Positions 21,809 to 29,298 of a DNA stretch of 64,000 bases are shown here, one piece after another. Below the pieces are notes generated by a model that saw only the letters and a program-made list of their open reading frames with translations, was not told where the DNA came from and did not search any database. The translations under genes were made by a program, and so were the position numbers. The stretch lies in contig JAIESC010000013.1 in assembly GCA_019746355.1 (NCBI GenBank), positions 124,001-188,000 on the forward strand, written 5' to 3'. The stretch is from Xanthobacteraceae bacterium (GTDB taxonomy: Bacteria > Pseudomonadota > Alphaproteobacteria > Rhizobiales > Xanthobacteraceae). Numbering within the stretch: the first letter of the stretch is position 1; each line of letters begins with the position of its first letter.

Positions 21809-22864
21809 TCAGTTTCTGAAATGCGGCATCACCTCCCGGGCGAACAGCGTCATCGACTGTTCGGCGTCGGCCTGGCTGATCATACCAAAACTCACCTGCA
21901 GCGAGGCGGATTCGAAGCCGCCGACCTGGCTGTCGTAGGCGGCGATGGACCTCCTGATGTCGTCCGGCGTGCCGACCCAGGCGGCGCCTTTCTCGACCTG
22001 CGACTCGAAGCTCTCCTTGGAGAGAAACTCGATCGTCTTCTGGTAGTTCGGATAGTCCTTCGAGGCCACGCCCGACATCCAGTCGGACGCGGCCGCGACG
22101 ATCGACTTGAGATAGATGTTCAGCGGCTCGCGCGCGATCGCTGCGGCCTTCTCGCGGGTCTCGGCGCAGAACATGTGGAACGCCAGCATCACCCGGCCGC
22201 GGCCGGGATGGCCCGCCGCGGTCCAGGCATCGCGATAGATTTTCATCAGCTTCGCCATCTGCGCGCCGGCGAGCGGAATGCCCATCAGGTAATGGCCGAG
22301 GCGGCCGGCGTTCTCGAACGATTCCTCGGTCGACAGCGCCGCGATCCAGAACGGCGGCCTGGGCTTCTGGGTGGGTCGCGGCAGCGACGTCGTGTTCTCG
22401 AAGCTGTGGAAGCGGCCCTTCGCGGTGACGTTCTCCTGCTCCAGGAGCCTCGTGATCTGCTCGAGGCCTTCGTCGAAGCGGGCGCGGCTTTCGTCCATCG
22501 TGATGCCGAAGCGGGCGAATTCGTGCGGCAGGAACGCGCGCGCGAAGCCGATCTCGACGCGGCCGTTCGAGATCGCATCGACCATGCCGATCTGGCCGGC
22601 AAGCTTCAGCGGATGGTTGAACACCGGCAGCACCGCGCCGGTGACGAGGCGGATGGTCCTGGTCATCGCCGCGGCCGCGGTCAGAAAGATCAGCGGGTCG
22701 GGACTGTAGCCGCCATAGGGGTGGAAGTAGTGCTCCACCGTCCGCACGTTTGCGAAGCCGAGCCGCTCCGCAAGCTGGGTGAGTTGAAGCGCCTCGCCCC
22801 AGTACTGCTCGGCCGATTTCAGGTCAGGTCCGACCGACGGGAAGAACTGGACGCCGAACTCCAT
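21809..22864 (-). CDS. Luciferase-like (LLM class) flavin-dependent oxidoreductase
   Basis: A 351-residue TIM-barrel monooxygenase of the bacterial luciferase superfamily, which uses reduced FMN and oxygen. Typical regions are RTVEHYFHPYGGYSPDPLIFL, IRLVTGAVLPVFNHPLKLAGQI, DAISNGRVEIGFARAF and FWIAALSTEESFENAGRLG. GAGGTGACC precedes the ATG. Upstream of and probably co-transcribed with the cupin dioxygenase; together they could oxidise and open a ring. A distant relative lies at 29.8 kb. Confidence 0.88.
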   Translation of the reverse strand: MEFGVQFFPSVGPDLKSAEQYWGEALQLTQLAERLGFANVRTVEHYFHPYGGYSPDPLIFLTAAAAMTRTIRLVTGAVLPVFNHPLKLAGQIGMVDAISNGRVEIGFARAFLPHEFARFGITMDESRARFDEGLEQITRLLEQENVTAKGRFHSFENTTSLPRPTQKPRPPFWIAALSTEESFENAGRLGHYLMGIPLAGAQMAKLMKIYRDAWTAAGHPGRGRVMLAFHMFCAETREKAAAIAREPLNIYLKSIVAAASDWMSGVASKDYPNYQKTIEFLSKESFESQVEKGAAWVGTPDDIRRSIAAYDSQVGGFESASLQVSFGMISQADAEQSMTLFAREVMPHFRN

Positions 22865-23130
22865 CGGTCACCTCGATGCCGCCGGCCGTGCGCGGGCGGA
22901 AACGGTCAGGTGTCCCAATCGCTCGGCGGAGTGCGTCTCGCCCGGCACCAGGCCGAGCGCGTCGGCGTCAAATCGACAGCGTTTCATTCACGTTCCTTGG
23001 GCTCCCGGTGCCGGCCTCCGGTCGTCCCGGATTGCGGCCATCAGGTTATGGAACGCTGCGGCGCCGGGTCCTGCAAGCTGTCCGCCGCCGCTGCGGTATT
23101 CGCGGCGTGCATTGCCGGTTTCGGCTCAAA
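22865..23130. other. Gene-free stretch, nothing convincing
   Basis: Between the luciferase-like gene and the terminator of the first small lipoprotein I find no reading frame with a ribosome site or family resemblance. It should contain the promoter of the luciferase-like/cupin operon, but I see no clear element. Confidence 0.4.
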
Positions 23131-23173
23131 CGCAAAAAAAAACGCGAAATGAAACGGGGTGACTGGCACCCCG
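23131..23173 (-). terminator. Probable terminator of the first small lipoprotein gene
   Basis: CGGGGTG (23155-23161) and CACCCCG (23167-23173) form a 7-bp hairpin with a 5-base loop. On the minus strand it is followed after about 12 bases by a run of nine T (23142-23134). It lies 60 bases past the stop of the lipoprotein. Confidence 0.55.
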
Positions 23174-23232
23174 CTTCAGTTATCGCGCTTCAACGGAAAG
23201 CAGCCGCAAGGGCCACTTTCTTTGGTTTGTTT

Positions 23233-23340
23233 TTAGCCCTTGGTGACCACCGGAGCGGGGGCCTTGCCTTTGCCAACAAAGCAACCACCCAAGCTCAGGC
23301 CTGCCACGACCAGCGCCAATGCCAATGCAACCTTCTTCAT
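23233..23340 (-). CDS. 35-residue lipoprotein, copy 1
   Basis: MKKVALALALVVAGLSLGGC then FVGKGKAPAPVVTKG. The first 20 residues are a lipoprotein signal with the lipobox LGGC, so the mature product is a lipid-anchored peptide of 16 residues rich in Lys, Gly, Pro and Val. The same protein, residue for residue, is encoded at 29098-29205. No function is known to me; small size and lipid anchor recall entericidin-like envelope peptides, but there is no sequence match. A motif at 23395-23423 shared with copy 2 lies upstream and a terminator lies downstream. Confidence 0.85.
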   Translation of the reverse strand: MKKVALALALVVAGLSLGGCFVGKGKAPAPVVTKG

Positions 23341-23394
23341 GGAACGCCCCATCGAGTTATACGCCCCGGCTAGAGTGATATGGGACCGCCCCTG

Positions 23395-23423
23395 GCGATA
23401 GTGCCGAAAAGCCACAGTGCATA
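23395..23423 (-). promoter_or_regulatory. Shared 29-base motif, site A (divergent member)
   Basis: Minus strand reads TATGCACTGTGGCTTTTCGG then CACTATCGC. It aligns without gaps to sites B (24913-24941) and C (29270-29298), keeping CTGTG, TTTT and GCACTA. It lies about 55 bases before lipoprotein copy 1. Promoter or operator is not decided. Confidence 0.4.
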
Positions 23424-23642
23424 TGAATATGCGGGCCGTCGGGAGCGTGCGGCGAGGCACCGGTAAGATGGTCCGGGACAAGGGTGGCGATTGGCGGCCT
23501 GAGGCCTTCGGGACCGCGCGTTTCTTGTTGAAAGCGGCGTCCTTTTCCGATGGGCTTGAGGTCCAGGAAGCGGTTCTTAGCCAATCCCTGAGGGGTCCGT
23601 TGATCGGACGTCGGATGGGATTCTCACGCGGACAGATGCGTC
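23424..23642. other. Intergenic stretch, no gene seen
   Basis: About 220 bases between the upstream region of lipoprotein copy 1 and the small membrane protein. No frame with a credible start or family likeness; no EcfG-type element. Confidence 0.35.
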
Positions 23643-23783
23643 ATGTATGAGACGTTGGGCTGGGTCATCGCCATTTCGGCGGTCTTGCTTGTGGCCCTTC
23701 ATGTCCTGCTCGTTCTGGGCGGGATGTCGGCAATCCAGTTGCGGGACGCGCTCAGCCGTTTTCGGCAGCCGGATGCGCAATAG
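23643..23783 (+). CDS. Possible 46-residue single-pass membrane protein
   Basis: A short frame, MYETLGWVIAISAVLLVALH, continuing VLLVLGGMSAIQLRDALSRF and a polar tail. It has one clear membrane helix (residues 8-28) and a basic amphipathic end. The ribosome site is weak (GGACAG). A strong hairpin follows 2 bases after the stop, which supports a real transcription unit. No family recognised; could also be spurious. Confidence 0.4.
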   Translation: MYETLGWVIAISAVLLVALHVLLVLGGMSAIQLRDALSRFRQPDAQ

Positions 23784-23785
23784 AA

Positions 23786-23811
23786 AACGGCGCGAATCGT
23801 TTCGCGCCGTT
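23786..23811. terminator. Bidirectional hairpin terminator
   Basis: AACGGCGCGAA and TTCGCGCCGTT form an 11-bp perfect stem with a TCGT loop. It lies between the tail-to-tail small membrane protein gene (plus) and the secreted H...NCN protein A (minus). On the minus strand it runs into GTTTTCTATT; on the plus strand only TCTC follows. Confidence 0.7.
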
Positions 23812-23878
23812 CTCAAACCTCAGGCGGTTCAGTGATCCCCGGCGGCCGCTCCAGGCCGGCCAGCGATTCGTCTCTCGC

Positions 23879-24775
23879 CTAGTTGGGGCTATGACCGGTG
23901 GGCTCGACGCGGGACGATGCCTGGGTCTGCTTGCTCGTATCCTGCGGCTTGGCAGCTGCCCCGCGTGCCGGCTTCGGGCGCTCTGTTGCCGCGGGTGCCG
24001 CTTCGGTCGCCGCGGGCCTCGCCTCGGCGCCGGCCGGCGCAGCGCGGTTTCCACGCCGCTGGAGCGCTCGCAGCGCTTCGGTGCGAAGCTGCTCCGCAGA
24101 CGCCACGTTCTTTGGCGTGCCGATGATGCCCTTTTTGTTGATGTTCAACTGCTTCAGCTCGTTGATGTAATTCGCCGGCATCAGCATCGTGGAGGACGGC
24201 ACCTCCATGCCCATGAACTTGGCGATGTCGCCGACATATGCGTTGCAGTTGTAAAGCACCGCGTGCCAGACCGGCGACTTGGCCTCCAGACTCTTGATGT
24301 AGCCAACAACCCTCTTGTACTCGTCGGCGCTCAAGTTAATCCGGAAGCGCGCGGTGACGTACTGGTCTTCCTTGTCGCCGTCGCTGGCGCCGGTCTCGGA
24401 CGGCACCAGCACGAAGTGGCCGATCATCCACGGCACCGGACTTTCGGTCGCCGGGTGAAGGCCCGAGACGGCCTTGGTCAGGATCTGTCCGTTCCCGTTG
24501 AGCCGCCCGTGGAGTGAGAAGGTGTGGCCGTAGCTCTGCGCGCTGCGCGCGCGGAATTCGATGTAATAGGGCTTGCCGTGCGAGGCGTCGGCGGCGGGGG
24601 CTGCTGCAACGACCGGCGCTGCTGGCGGAGCTGCTTCAGGCGGCGGCGCTGCGGCTCCCCGCTGGGCCGTCGACTCTTCAACGATCTGTGCTTGCGCCTG
24701 CGCCGGGCTCAGCGCCACGGCCGCGCACACGGCAACCACCGACCAGAAAGTTCTGTGAGTTCCTGAGCACGCCAT
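23879..24775 (-). CDS. Secreted protein A with permuted-papain-like H...NCN signature
   Basis: A 298-residue exported protein: signal peptide with Ala-rich cleavage region (ALSPAQAQAQ), a Pro/Ala linker to about residue 68, a folded domain from 69 to about 215, and a disordered Ala/Pro/Arg/Thr tail. The domain has PYYIEFRARSAQSYGHTFS (His84), a second GH at 119-120 and WHAVLYNCNAYVGDIAKFMG (Cys177). It is paralogous to protein B at 25586-26212. A GH[ST] near the front and NCN(x)2-3 G behind is reminiscent of PPPDE/DeSI-type permuted papain folds; this is inference. Start at 24775 chosen for the signal peptide. Site B of the shared motif lies 140 bases upstream. Confidence 0.72.
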   Translation of the reverse strand: MACSGTHRTFWSVVAVCAAVALSPAQAQAQIVEESTAQRGAAAPPPEAAPPAAPVVAAAPAADASHGKPYYIEFRARSAQSYGHTFSLHGRLNGNGQILTKAVSGLHPATESPVPWMIGHFVLVPSETGASDGDKEDQYVTARFRINLSADEYKRVVGYIKSLEAKSPVWHAVLYNCNAYVGDIAKFMGMEVPSSTMLMPANYINELKQLNINKKGIIGTPKNVASAEQLRTEALRALQRRGNRAAPAGAEARPAATEAAPAATERPKPARGAAAKPQDTSKQTQASSRVEPTGHSPN

Positions 24776-24912
24776 GTGAACCTCGCTGGTCGATGTGATT
24801 TTTTCACCGCTCGGTTTCGGTGCGACCGGCAGCATCGCCGCGCTGGCCGCAAAGGTGCCGTTAGGCTCAGTCCGTCCGAGTGCCCCGATTACAATAACTT
24901 CGTTCAAATCCC

Positions 24913-24941
24913 GCTCTAGTGCAAAAATACCACAGTTCACA
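24913..24941 (-). promoter_or_regulatory. Shared 29-base motif, site B
   Basis: Minus strand reads TGTGAACTGTGGTATTTTTG then CACTAGAGC. 24 of 29 positions equal site C (29270-29298). It lies between protein A (minus) and the L,D-transpeptidase (plus), oriented toward protein A. Confidence 0.5.
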
Positions 24942-25051
24942 TGCTTCCGACCATGAACCGCACGCCCGGTTTGACACGAGCGGTAACGGATGGATGGAAT
25001 TGCGGCGCGCAAACCCTCATTCCGAAATCACTCGAGCGGGGCGACCGGGGC

Positions 25052-25564
25052 ATGAAAAAATACCTATATGCATTGGCTGTCGTTGTTTGCACTGGCGTTT
25101 TCGGCTTCGGGGGCGCCGAGCCCGCGGCCGCCGCACAATCGGTTTCGATCGCCAATGAATCGGTTGGGACCATCATCGTGCGGACGGCGCAGCGGCGCTT
25201 GTACCTGGTTACCGCCCCCGGCCGCGCCATCAGTTACCCGGTGGGTGTCGGCCGTGCGGGAAAGCAATGGCAGGGTGATTCTTTTATCGTCAGCAAGCGC
25301 TTGCGACCTGCATGGTCGCCGCCGGCGGAAATGAAGCGCGAGCGGCCGAGGCTGCCGGATGTCATTCCCGCGGGCTCTCCGAGCAATCCCATGGGCGCGG
25401 CGGCGCTCGTGCTGGCGCACGGCGAATACGCGATCCACGGCACCAACAATCCTGGCTCGATCGGCGGGTTCGTCTCCTTCGGTTGCATTCGGATGCACAA
25501 CCGGGACATTTTGGATTTGTTCGAGCGGGTCAGTGTCGGCACCCGTGTGGTCGTGACCCACTGA
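25052..25564 (+). CDS. L,D-transpeptidase (YkuD family), exported
   Basis: A 170-residue exported enzyme of the ErfK/YbiS/YcfS/YnhG type, which makes 3-3 peptidoglycan crosslinks or anchors proteins to peptidoglycan. A signal peptide (MKKYLYALAVVVCTGVFGFG) is followed by IIVRTAQRRLYLV and the catalytic block HGTNNPGSIGGFVSFGCIRM, with the nucleophilic Cys in SFGCIRM and the His of HGTN. The ATG at 25052 was chosen because it gives the signal peptide. It is divergent from protein A and precedes protein B by 21 bases, so L,D-transpeptidase and B likely form an operon. Confidence 0.92.
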   Translation: MKKYLYALAVVVCTGVFGFGGAEPAAAAQSVSIANESVGTIIVRTAQRRLYLVTAPGRAISYPVGVGRAGKQWQGDSFIVSKRLRPAWSPPAEMKRERPRLPDVIPAGSPSNPMGAAALVLAHGEYAIHGTNNPGSIGGFVSFGCIRMHNRDILDLFERVSVGTRVVVTH

Positions 25565-25585
25565 AGCGAAGCAGGAGGCTTGCAA

Positions 25586-26212
25586 GTGTCGAGTGCACGC
25601 GAAGGGAAGTTTGCGCGTCTGATCGCGGTCGTGGCGTTGGCCGCAGGCCTCGTTCTTCCAGCATTGAGCCGGCCTGCTCCGGCGCAGGAAGCCGCCGAAG
25701 CCGCTCCGGCGGCGCCAGGCGCCAAGCCGGCAAACGGCGGCTACTACATCGAATTCCGCGTCGGCCAGATCGGCACCTATGGCCACAGCTATGCGGTCTA
25801 CGGAGCCCAGGGCGGCAAGGCGAACTATGCCGACCTCCACCCGATGGGCGGATACGCGGGCATGGCGGTGGGGCATGTTCTGCCGGTGCCCGGCAACACG
25901 CGGTGGGACCCGGGGGTGCTGGCGCTTCCGGTCACCGCCCGCTATCGCAAGGCGCTCAATGGCGATCAGTACCGCAGGCTCCTGGCCGCGGTGAAAACCG
26001 CCAAGTCCGGTGATCGATACTGGAACGCCGTGACCAACAACTGCAACCACTTCATCGGCCAGCTCGCGCAGGCGGTGGGGCTGAAGGTGCCGGGACAATT
26101 CCAGGTCGCCTATTCGTTCGTTCCGGCTCTCAAGGAGCTGAATGAAGGAGGCGGGACTCCGAGGGCCGCCGGTCCGGCCAAGCGACGTGTGTCGTCCGCT
26201 CCGCAGACATGA
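25586..26212 (+). CDS. Secreted protein B, paralogue of protein A with H...NCN signature
   Basis: A 208-residue exported protein: signal peptide (LIAVVALAAGLVLPALSRPA), short Ala/Pro linker and a domain with GGYYIEFRVGQIGTYGHSYA (His67), a second GH at 96-97 and WNAVTNNCNHFIGQLAQAVG (Cys153), ending in VPALKELNEGG and a basic tail. It aligns with protein A over the YIEFR, YGH[ST], GH, W(N/H)AV..NCN and ELK/KELN blocks. The GTG start at 25586 lies 7 bases after a perfect AGGAGG; an in-frame TTG at 25580 is too close. Its end overlaps the SDR start as ATGA. A thiol hydrolase or amidase role in the envelope is inferred only. Confidence 0.75.
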   Translation: MSSAREGKFARLIAVVALAAGLVLPALSRPAPAQEAAEAAPAAPGAKPANGGYYIEFRVGQIGTYGHSYAVYGAQGGKANYADLHPMGGYAGMAVGHVLPVPGNTRWDPGVLALPVTARYRKALNGDQYRRLLAAVKTAKSGDRYWNAVTNNCNHFIGQLAQAVGLKVPGQFQVAYSFVPALKELNEGGGTPRAAGPAKRRVSSAPQT

Positions 26213-27000
26213 GCGGGCCGGAGCCCGCGCCTGCCATTGTCATCACCGGTGCGTCGTCCGGACTGGGACGTGAGATTGCGCGGATCGCCGCGGCGGATGG
26301 TCAGCCGCTGGTGCTGATCGGCCGCGCGCAGGACCGGCTCGACGAGCTTGTGCGCGAGCTTCAGGCCGGAGGCGCGGCCGCGTTTCCACTGAGCCTAGAT
26401 CTCCAGCGTCCGGATGCGGTTTCCGCGATCGATGCGCTGCTTTCAAAGCACGACCTTTATTGCGACGTGCTGGTCAACAGCGCGGGCTTCGGCGTGTTCG
26501 GTCCCGTCGCCGAGACGGACGCCGCCACCCAGCTCGCGCTGATCGATGTGAACATCAAGGCGCCGCTCGCTTTGGCCATGCGCTATCTCCCCGGCATGAT
26601 TTCGCGCCGGCGCGGCGGCATTCTCAATCTCGGCTCGATCACCGGCTTTGCGCCCGGGCCGTTCATGGCGAGCTACGGCGCCTCGAAAGCCTTCATCCGG
26701 TCGCTGTCGGCGGCGCTGTCCGCCGAGGTGGCAGGGACCGGCGTGACCGTCACCTGCGTTTCGCCGGGCATCGTGCGGACGGCGTTCTTTGACCGTGCGT
26801 TGATGCGGCGCAGCCGGATGACCAAGATCCTGCCGCACGGCGGGGTGTCGCAGGCGGCGCGGGCGTCCTGGACGGCGTTCCGCGCAGGGCGCTCGCACGT
26901 CGTTCCCCGCTTCATCGACCGGTTTGTGATCACCGTTTGCTGGCTGACGCCGACGCCGCTGCTCGCGCGTCTGGTCGCGGCATTGCAGCGGGCGCAGTAG
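26209..27000 (+). CDS. Short-chain dehydrogenase/reductase (SDR family)
   Basis: A 263-residue NAD(P)-dependent oxidoreductase with TGASSGLGREIA (cofactor glycine motif), NSAGFGVFGPV (NAG-type motif), catalytic Ser in ITGFAPG...and the YGASK active-site Tyr/Lys (SYGASKAFIRSLS), then SPGIVRTAFF. A C-terminal hydrophobic stretch may attach it to the membrane (VITVCWLTPTPLLARLVAAL). Coupled to protein B by a 4-base overlap. Substrate unknown; a lipid-linked substrate is possible given the membrane-like tail. Confidence 0.9.
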   Translation: MSGPEPAPAIVITGASSGLGREIARIAAADGQPLVLIGRAQDRLDELVRELQAGGAAAFPLSLDLQRPDAVSAIDALLSKHDLYCDVLVNSAGFGVFGPVAETDAATQLALIDVNIKAPLALAMRYLPGMISRRRGGILNLGSITGFAPGPFMASYGASKAFIRSLSAALSAEVAGTGVTVTCVSPGIVRTAFFDRALMRRSRMTKILPHGGVSQAARASWTAFRAGRSHVVPRFIDRFVITVCWLTPTPLLARLVAALQRAQ

Positions 27001-27002
27001 CT

Positions 27003-27599
27003 CTAAGAGGTTCGCTTCAGCTTCGGAAAAACCCGCCCCGTCCGCGCCGCGTATTCGGCGTAGGCGCTGCCGAAGGTCTCCAGCATCATCTGCTCCTCGT
27101 GCCGCACGCGGATCAGATAGAGCGTGCCGAAGCCTGCGATGCCGGCAAAGCCTGCGATCCAGTTCGGCAGCAGAAACGCCTGGGCAATCGCCCAGAGCCA
27201 GAACGCCGAATACATCGGGTGGCGGACGTATTTGTAGATGCCCTCGGTGATCAGCGCATGGTTCTCGCGGACCTCGAGCGTCACCGACCAGTTCCGTCCG
27301 AGCGCCGAATGGGTGCGCCGGAACAGATAGAGCGCCGCGAGGAACGTCAGCGCCCCGGCAAACACCTGCCACGGCTGCAGCGGATAGCTGGCAAAGCGCG
27401 GCTCGCCGCTGAAGACGTAGATCGCGGGGATGATGCCGAGCCCCAGCGACGAGATGCTGAGCAGGACGAGCTCGAGCTTGCGGTAGGCCACACGTTGCCT
27501 GGCGGTGCGCCGGCTGCGCCGCGCATGCGGATAGCGGATGACGAACCAGGCGATCACGCCCGCGCACCAGATGATTTTTGCGGCGAGCAGCATGGTCAT
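27003..27599 (-). CDS. Isoprenylcysteine carboxyl methyltransferase-like membrane protein
   Basis: A 198-residue integral membrane protein with about five hydrophobic segments. The C-terminal block NWSVTLEVRENHALITEGIY followed by KYVRHPMYSAFWLW and a later EEQMMLETFGSAYAEYAART fits the ICMT/PEMT-type S-adenosylmethionine site (RHPxY and EE..F...Y..Y). Bacterial members methylate unknown lipids or thiols. The ATG at 27599 overlaps the stop of the upstream hydrolase gene by 4 bases, so they are coupled. It converges on the SDR gene with 2 bases between stops. Confidence 0.85.
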   Translation of the reverse strand: MTMLLAAKIIWCAGVIAWFVIRYPHARRSRRTARQRVAYRKLELVLLSISSLGLGIIPAIYVFSGEPRFASYPLQPWQVFAGALTFLAALYLFRRTHSALGRNWSVTLEVRENHALITEGIYKYVRHPMYSAFWLWAIAQAFLLPNWIAGFAGIAGFGTLYLIRVRHEEQMMLETFGSAYAEYAARTGRVFPKLKRTS

Positions 27600-28801
27600 G
27601 GTTCGACGGCCGAGCTGTCGGGGCCAGGGAAGAAATCGAGGAAGCCCAGGCGGGACGTCGTCCAGGCGGTTGCGAGCACCGGGCCGCAGATCATCATGAA
27701 ATAATCGTAGACCGCGCGGATGTCGTTGGCGCTGACGAACTGGTAGTGCAGCCGCAAGACCCGCAGGCGAAACCGTTTGTAGATTTCCGGGCTCAGCAGG
27801 TTCTTGACGTTGATCCTGCGAATGATGGGCCTGCTGTCGAGCCGGTCGGCCTTTCCGCCGATCCGCGTCAGCGAGGCCGGATCGAACCGGTAGAAGCTGA
27901 TCGCGTCCTCCCGGGCCTGATATTCCGCCCACAGCACGGACGGCTCCGCGACCACTTTCGCGATCCGCTCGCGGAGCCGATCGGCGGCCGGATGCAGCGC
28001 GCATTTGGGGATCGTTGCGCCGACCGTGACAAGGCAGAGCTTGGCGCGACGTGTTGCCAGGGCGGGATCCAGATCGAGCGCGCGCGCCAGCGCGTCCACC
28101 GCGAAGGTCGCGCCGAGGCTGTGGCCCACCACAATGATCTCGTCCGGTTGCTCCGAGCGGGCGCAGGTCACGATTCGTTCAGCAAACCGGTCGATCTTGT
28201 CATCGAGGTCGCGGCGCGTTCCGCGAATGTAATCGAGCGACAGGATCCAGTCGTCGAACGCCTGGAACATCCGCCAGCGCGGTCCGGCGAGCTTGAGGAA
28301 AATGACAAACAAAACGATCGCGGCCGCTGCGGTCACAAGGCAGCGGATTGCCGTCGCTTCCATGAGGGCTGCAGCGGCATACGCCGCAATCAACGTGGCC
28401 GCCACGCCGAGCGCCACCGCCTGCAGCGGCGGCACGACGGAAAAGGCAAAATACCGCGTGTTGGCGAGGAGATAGCGCCACAAGGTGCCGGTGAAGAGGA
28501 GGTCCAGGTAGGTGACGGCGGTCCGCGCGAGGCGGACCGCAAGCGTGCGCTGCGAATCCCGGCTGAGGAGGTCGTTCCAGTCGAGCAGCTCGAACGTCGC
28601 CTCCGACGTCCAGTTGGCCCCCCGGGTGGAGATGCTCCAGCGCGGAAATGACGATGTTGCGTCCGGCGCGGACAGCACGCCGTCCACGTTCCAGGTGCGC
28701 TTGAAGATGTCGAACTGCCGGGAAAAGCGCCGATAGAACTGATCGGGTGAGGCCGGATCGTACCCTGCGATATGGAAGACGTGCCGCTTGCAGTGTCTCA
28801 C
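27596..28801 (-). CDS. Alpha/beta-hydrolase-fold protein with membrane segments
   Basis: A 401-residue protein. Residues about 115-175 hold two or three hydrophobic helices (FAFSVVPPLQAVALGVAATL and LVTAAAAIVLFVIFLKLAG). The nucleophile elbow IIVVGHSLGATFAVDALAR lies near residue 225, so a lipase or esterase fold is likely with a Ser nucleophile. It begins MRHCKRHVFHIAGYDPASPD and ends in a conserved-looking YDYFMMICGPV. Probably membrane bound. Coupled to the methyltransferase-like gene. I do not recognise a named subfamily. Confidence 0.78.
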   Translation of the reverse strand: MRHCKRHVFHIAGYDPASPDQFYRRFSRQFDIFKRTWNVDGVLSAPDATSSFPRWSISTRGANWTSEATFELLDWNDLLSRDSQRTLAVRLARTAVTYLDLLFTGTLWRYLLANTRYFAFSVVPPLQAVALGVAATLIAAYAAAALMEATAIRCLVTAAAAIVLFVIFLKLAGPRWRMFQAFDDWILSLDYIRGTRRDLDDKIDRFAERIVTCARSEQPDEIIVVGHSLGATFAVDALARALDLDPALATRRAKLCLVTVGATIPKCALHPAADRLRERIAKVVAEPSVLWAEYQAREDAISFYRFDPASLTRIGGKADRLDSRPIIRRINVKNLLSPEIYKRFRLRVLRLHYQFVSANDIRAVYDYFMMICGPVLATAWTTSRLGFLDFFPGPDSSAVEP

Positions 28802-28926
28802 GTCCGGTCCACTACGCTGCCCTGTCCGCTACTTGGCATTGGCCTCATGGAAAATCGGTGCGCCCGACGGCGCGCTGTGCAGCGCAGCCTAGCTCAATTC
28901 CGGGCATACAAAAACGCTTAAGCGGG

Positions 28927-29002
28927 CGCCTTCCTTTCAGAAGGCGACCCGCACAAGTCAAGTCGGTGCCTGCCCGCGGAACAGCTCAGTGCGAGCTGTT
29001 CC
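28927..29002. repeat. Two perfect inverted repeats in the gap after lipoprotein copy 2
   Basis: CGCCTTC-CTTTCA-GAAGGCG (28927-28946) and GGAACAGCTC-AGTGC-GAGCTGTTCC (28978-29002, a 10-bp perfect stem). They lie downstream of lipoprotein copy 2 on the minus strand and may end its transcript, though no T run follows. The rest of the gap 28802-29097 shows no gene. Confidence 0.5.
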
Positions 29003-29097
29003 CGTGGTTACACCAAAGACGTGATCCGACGATCCCGAAGCTCAAGGCCGTGTGGCCCGGCAACATGACCGATGGTCAGACCGGTCAGGCTGAAAAA

Positions 29098-29205
29098 TCA
29101 GCCCTTGGTGACGACCGGAGCCGGCGCCTTGCCCTTACCAACGAAGCAACCGCCCAAGCTCAAGCCCGCGACAACCAGTGCCAACGCCAGCGCAACTTTT
29201 TTCAT
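29098..29205 (-). CDS. 35-residue lipoprotein, copy 2
   Basis: Same protein as at 23233-23340: MKKVALALALVVAGLSLGGC plus FVGKGKAPAPVVTKG. 17 of 35 codons differ from copy 1 and every difference is synonymous; the stop is TGA instead of TAA. Such a pattern means long separation under strong protein-level selection. GGGGGCTGG precedes the ATG and site C of the shared motif lies 65 bases upstream. Function unknown. Confidence 0.85.
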   Translation of the reverse strand: MKKVALALALVVAGLSLGGCFVGKGKAPAPVVTKG

Positions 29206-29269
29206 TTCCAGCCCCCTGTGGGAGTTTTGAAGTATTTAACGCCCGCATCGAAGCATCTCGGTCCCGGCC

Positions 29270-29298
29270 TCTCTAGTGCAAAAAAGTCACAATTCACA
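29270..29298 (-). promoter_or_regulatory. Shared 29-base motif, site C
   Basis: Minus strand reads TGTGAATTGTGACTTTTTTG then CACTAGAGA. Best matched to site B. It lies 65 bases before lipoprotein copy 2 and points toward it. Confidence 0.5.

Noticed and set aside
22876..23373. 165-codon plus-strand frame across the gap and lipoprotein copy 1
   Set aside because: Antisense to the lipoprotein over its second half, no ribosome site and no recognisable domain.
24913..24941. Shared 29-base motif as a sigma-54 promoter
   Set aside because: GG and GC elements are 7 bases apart instead of 10, so the spacing excludes sigma-54 use.
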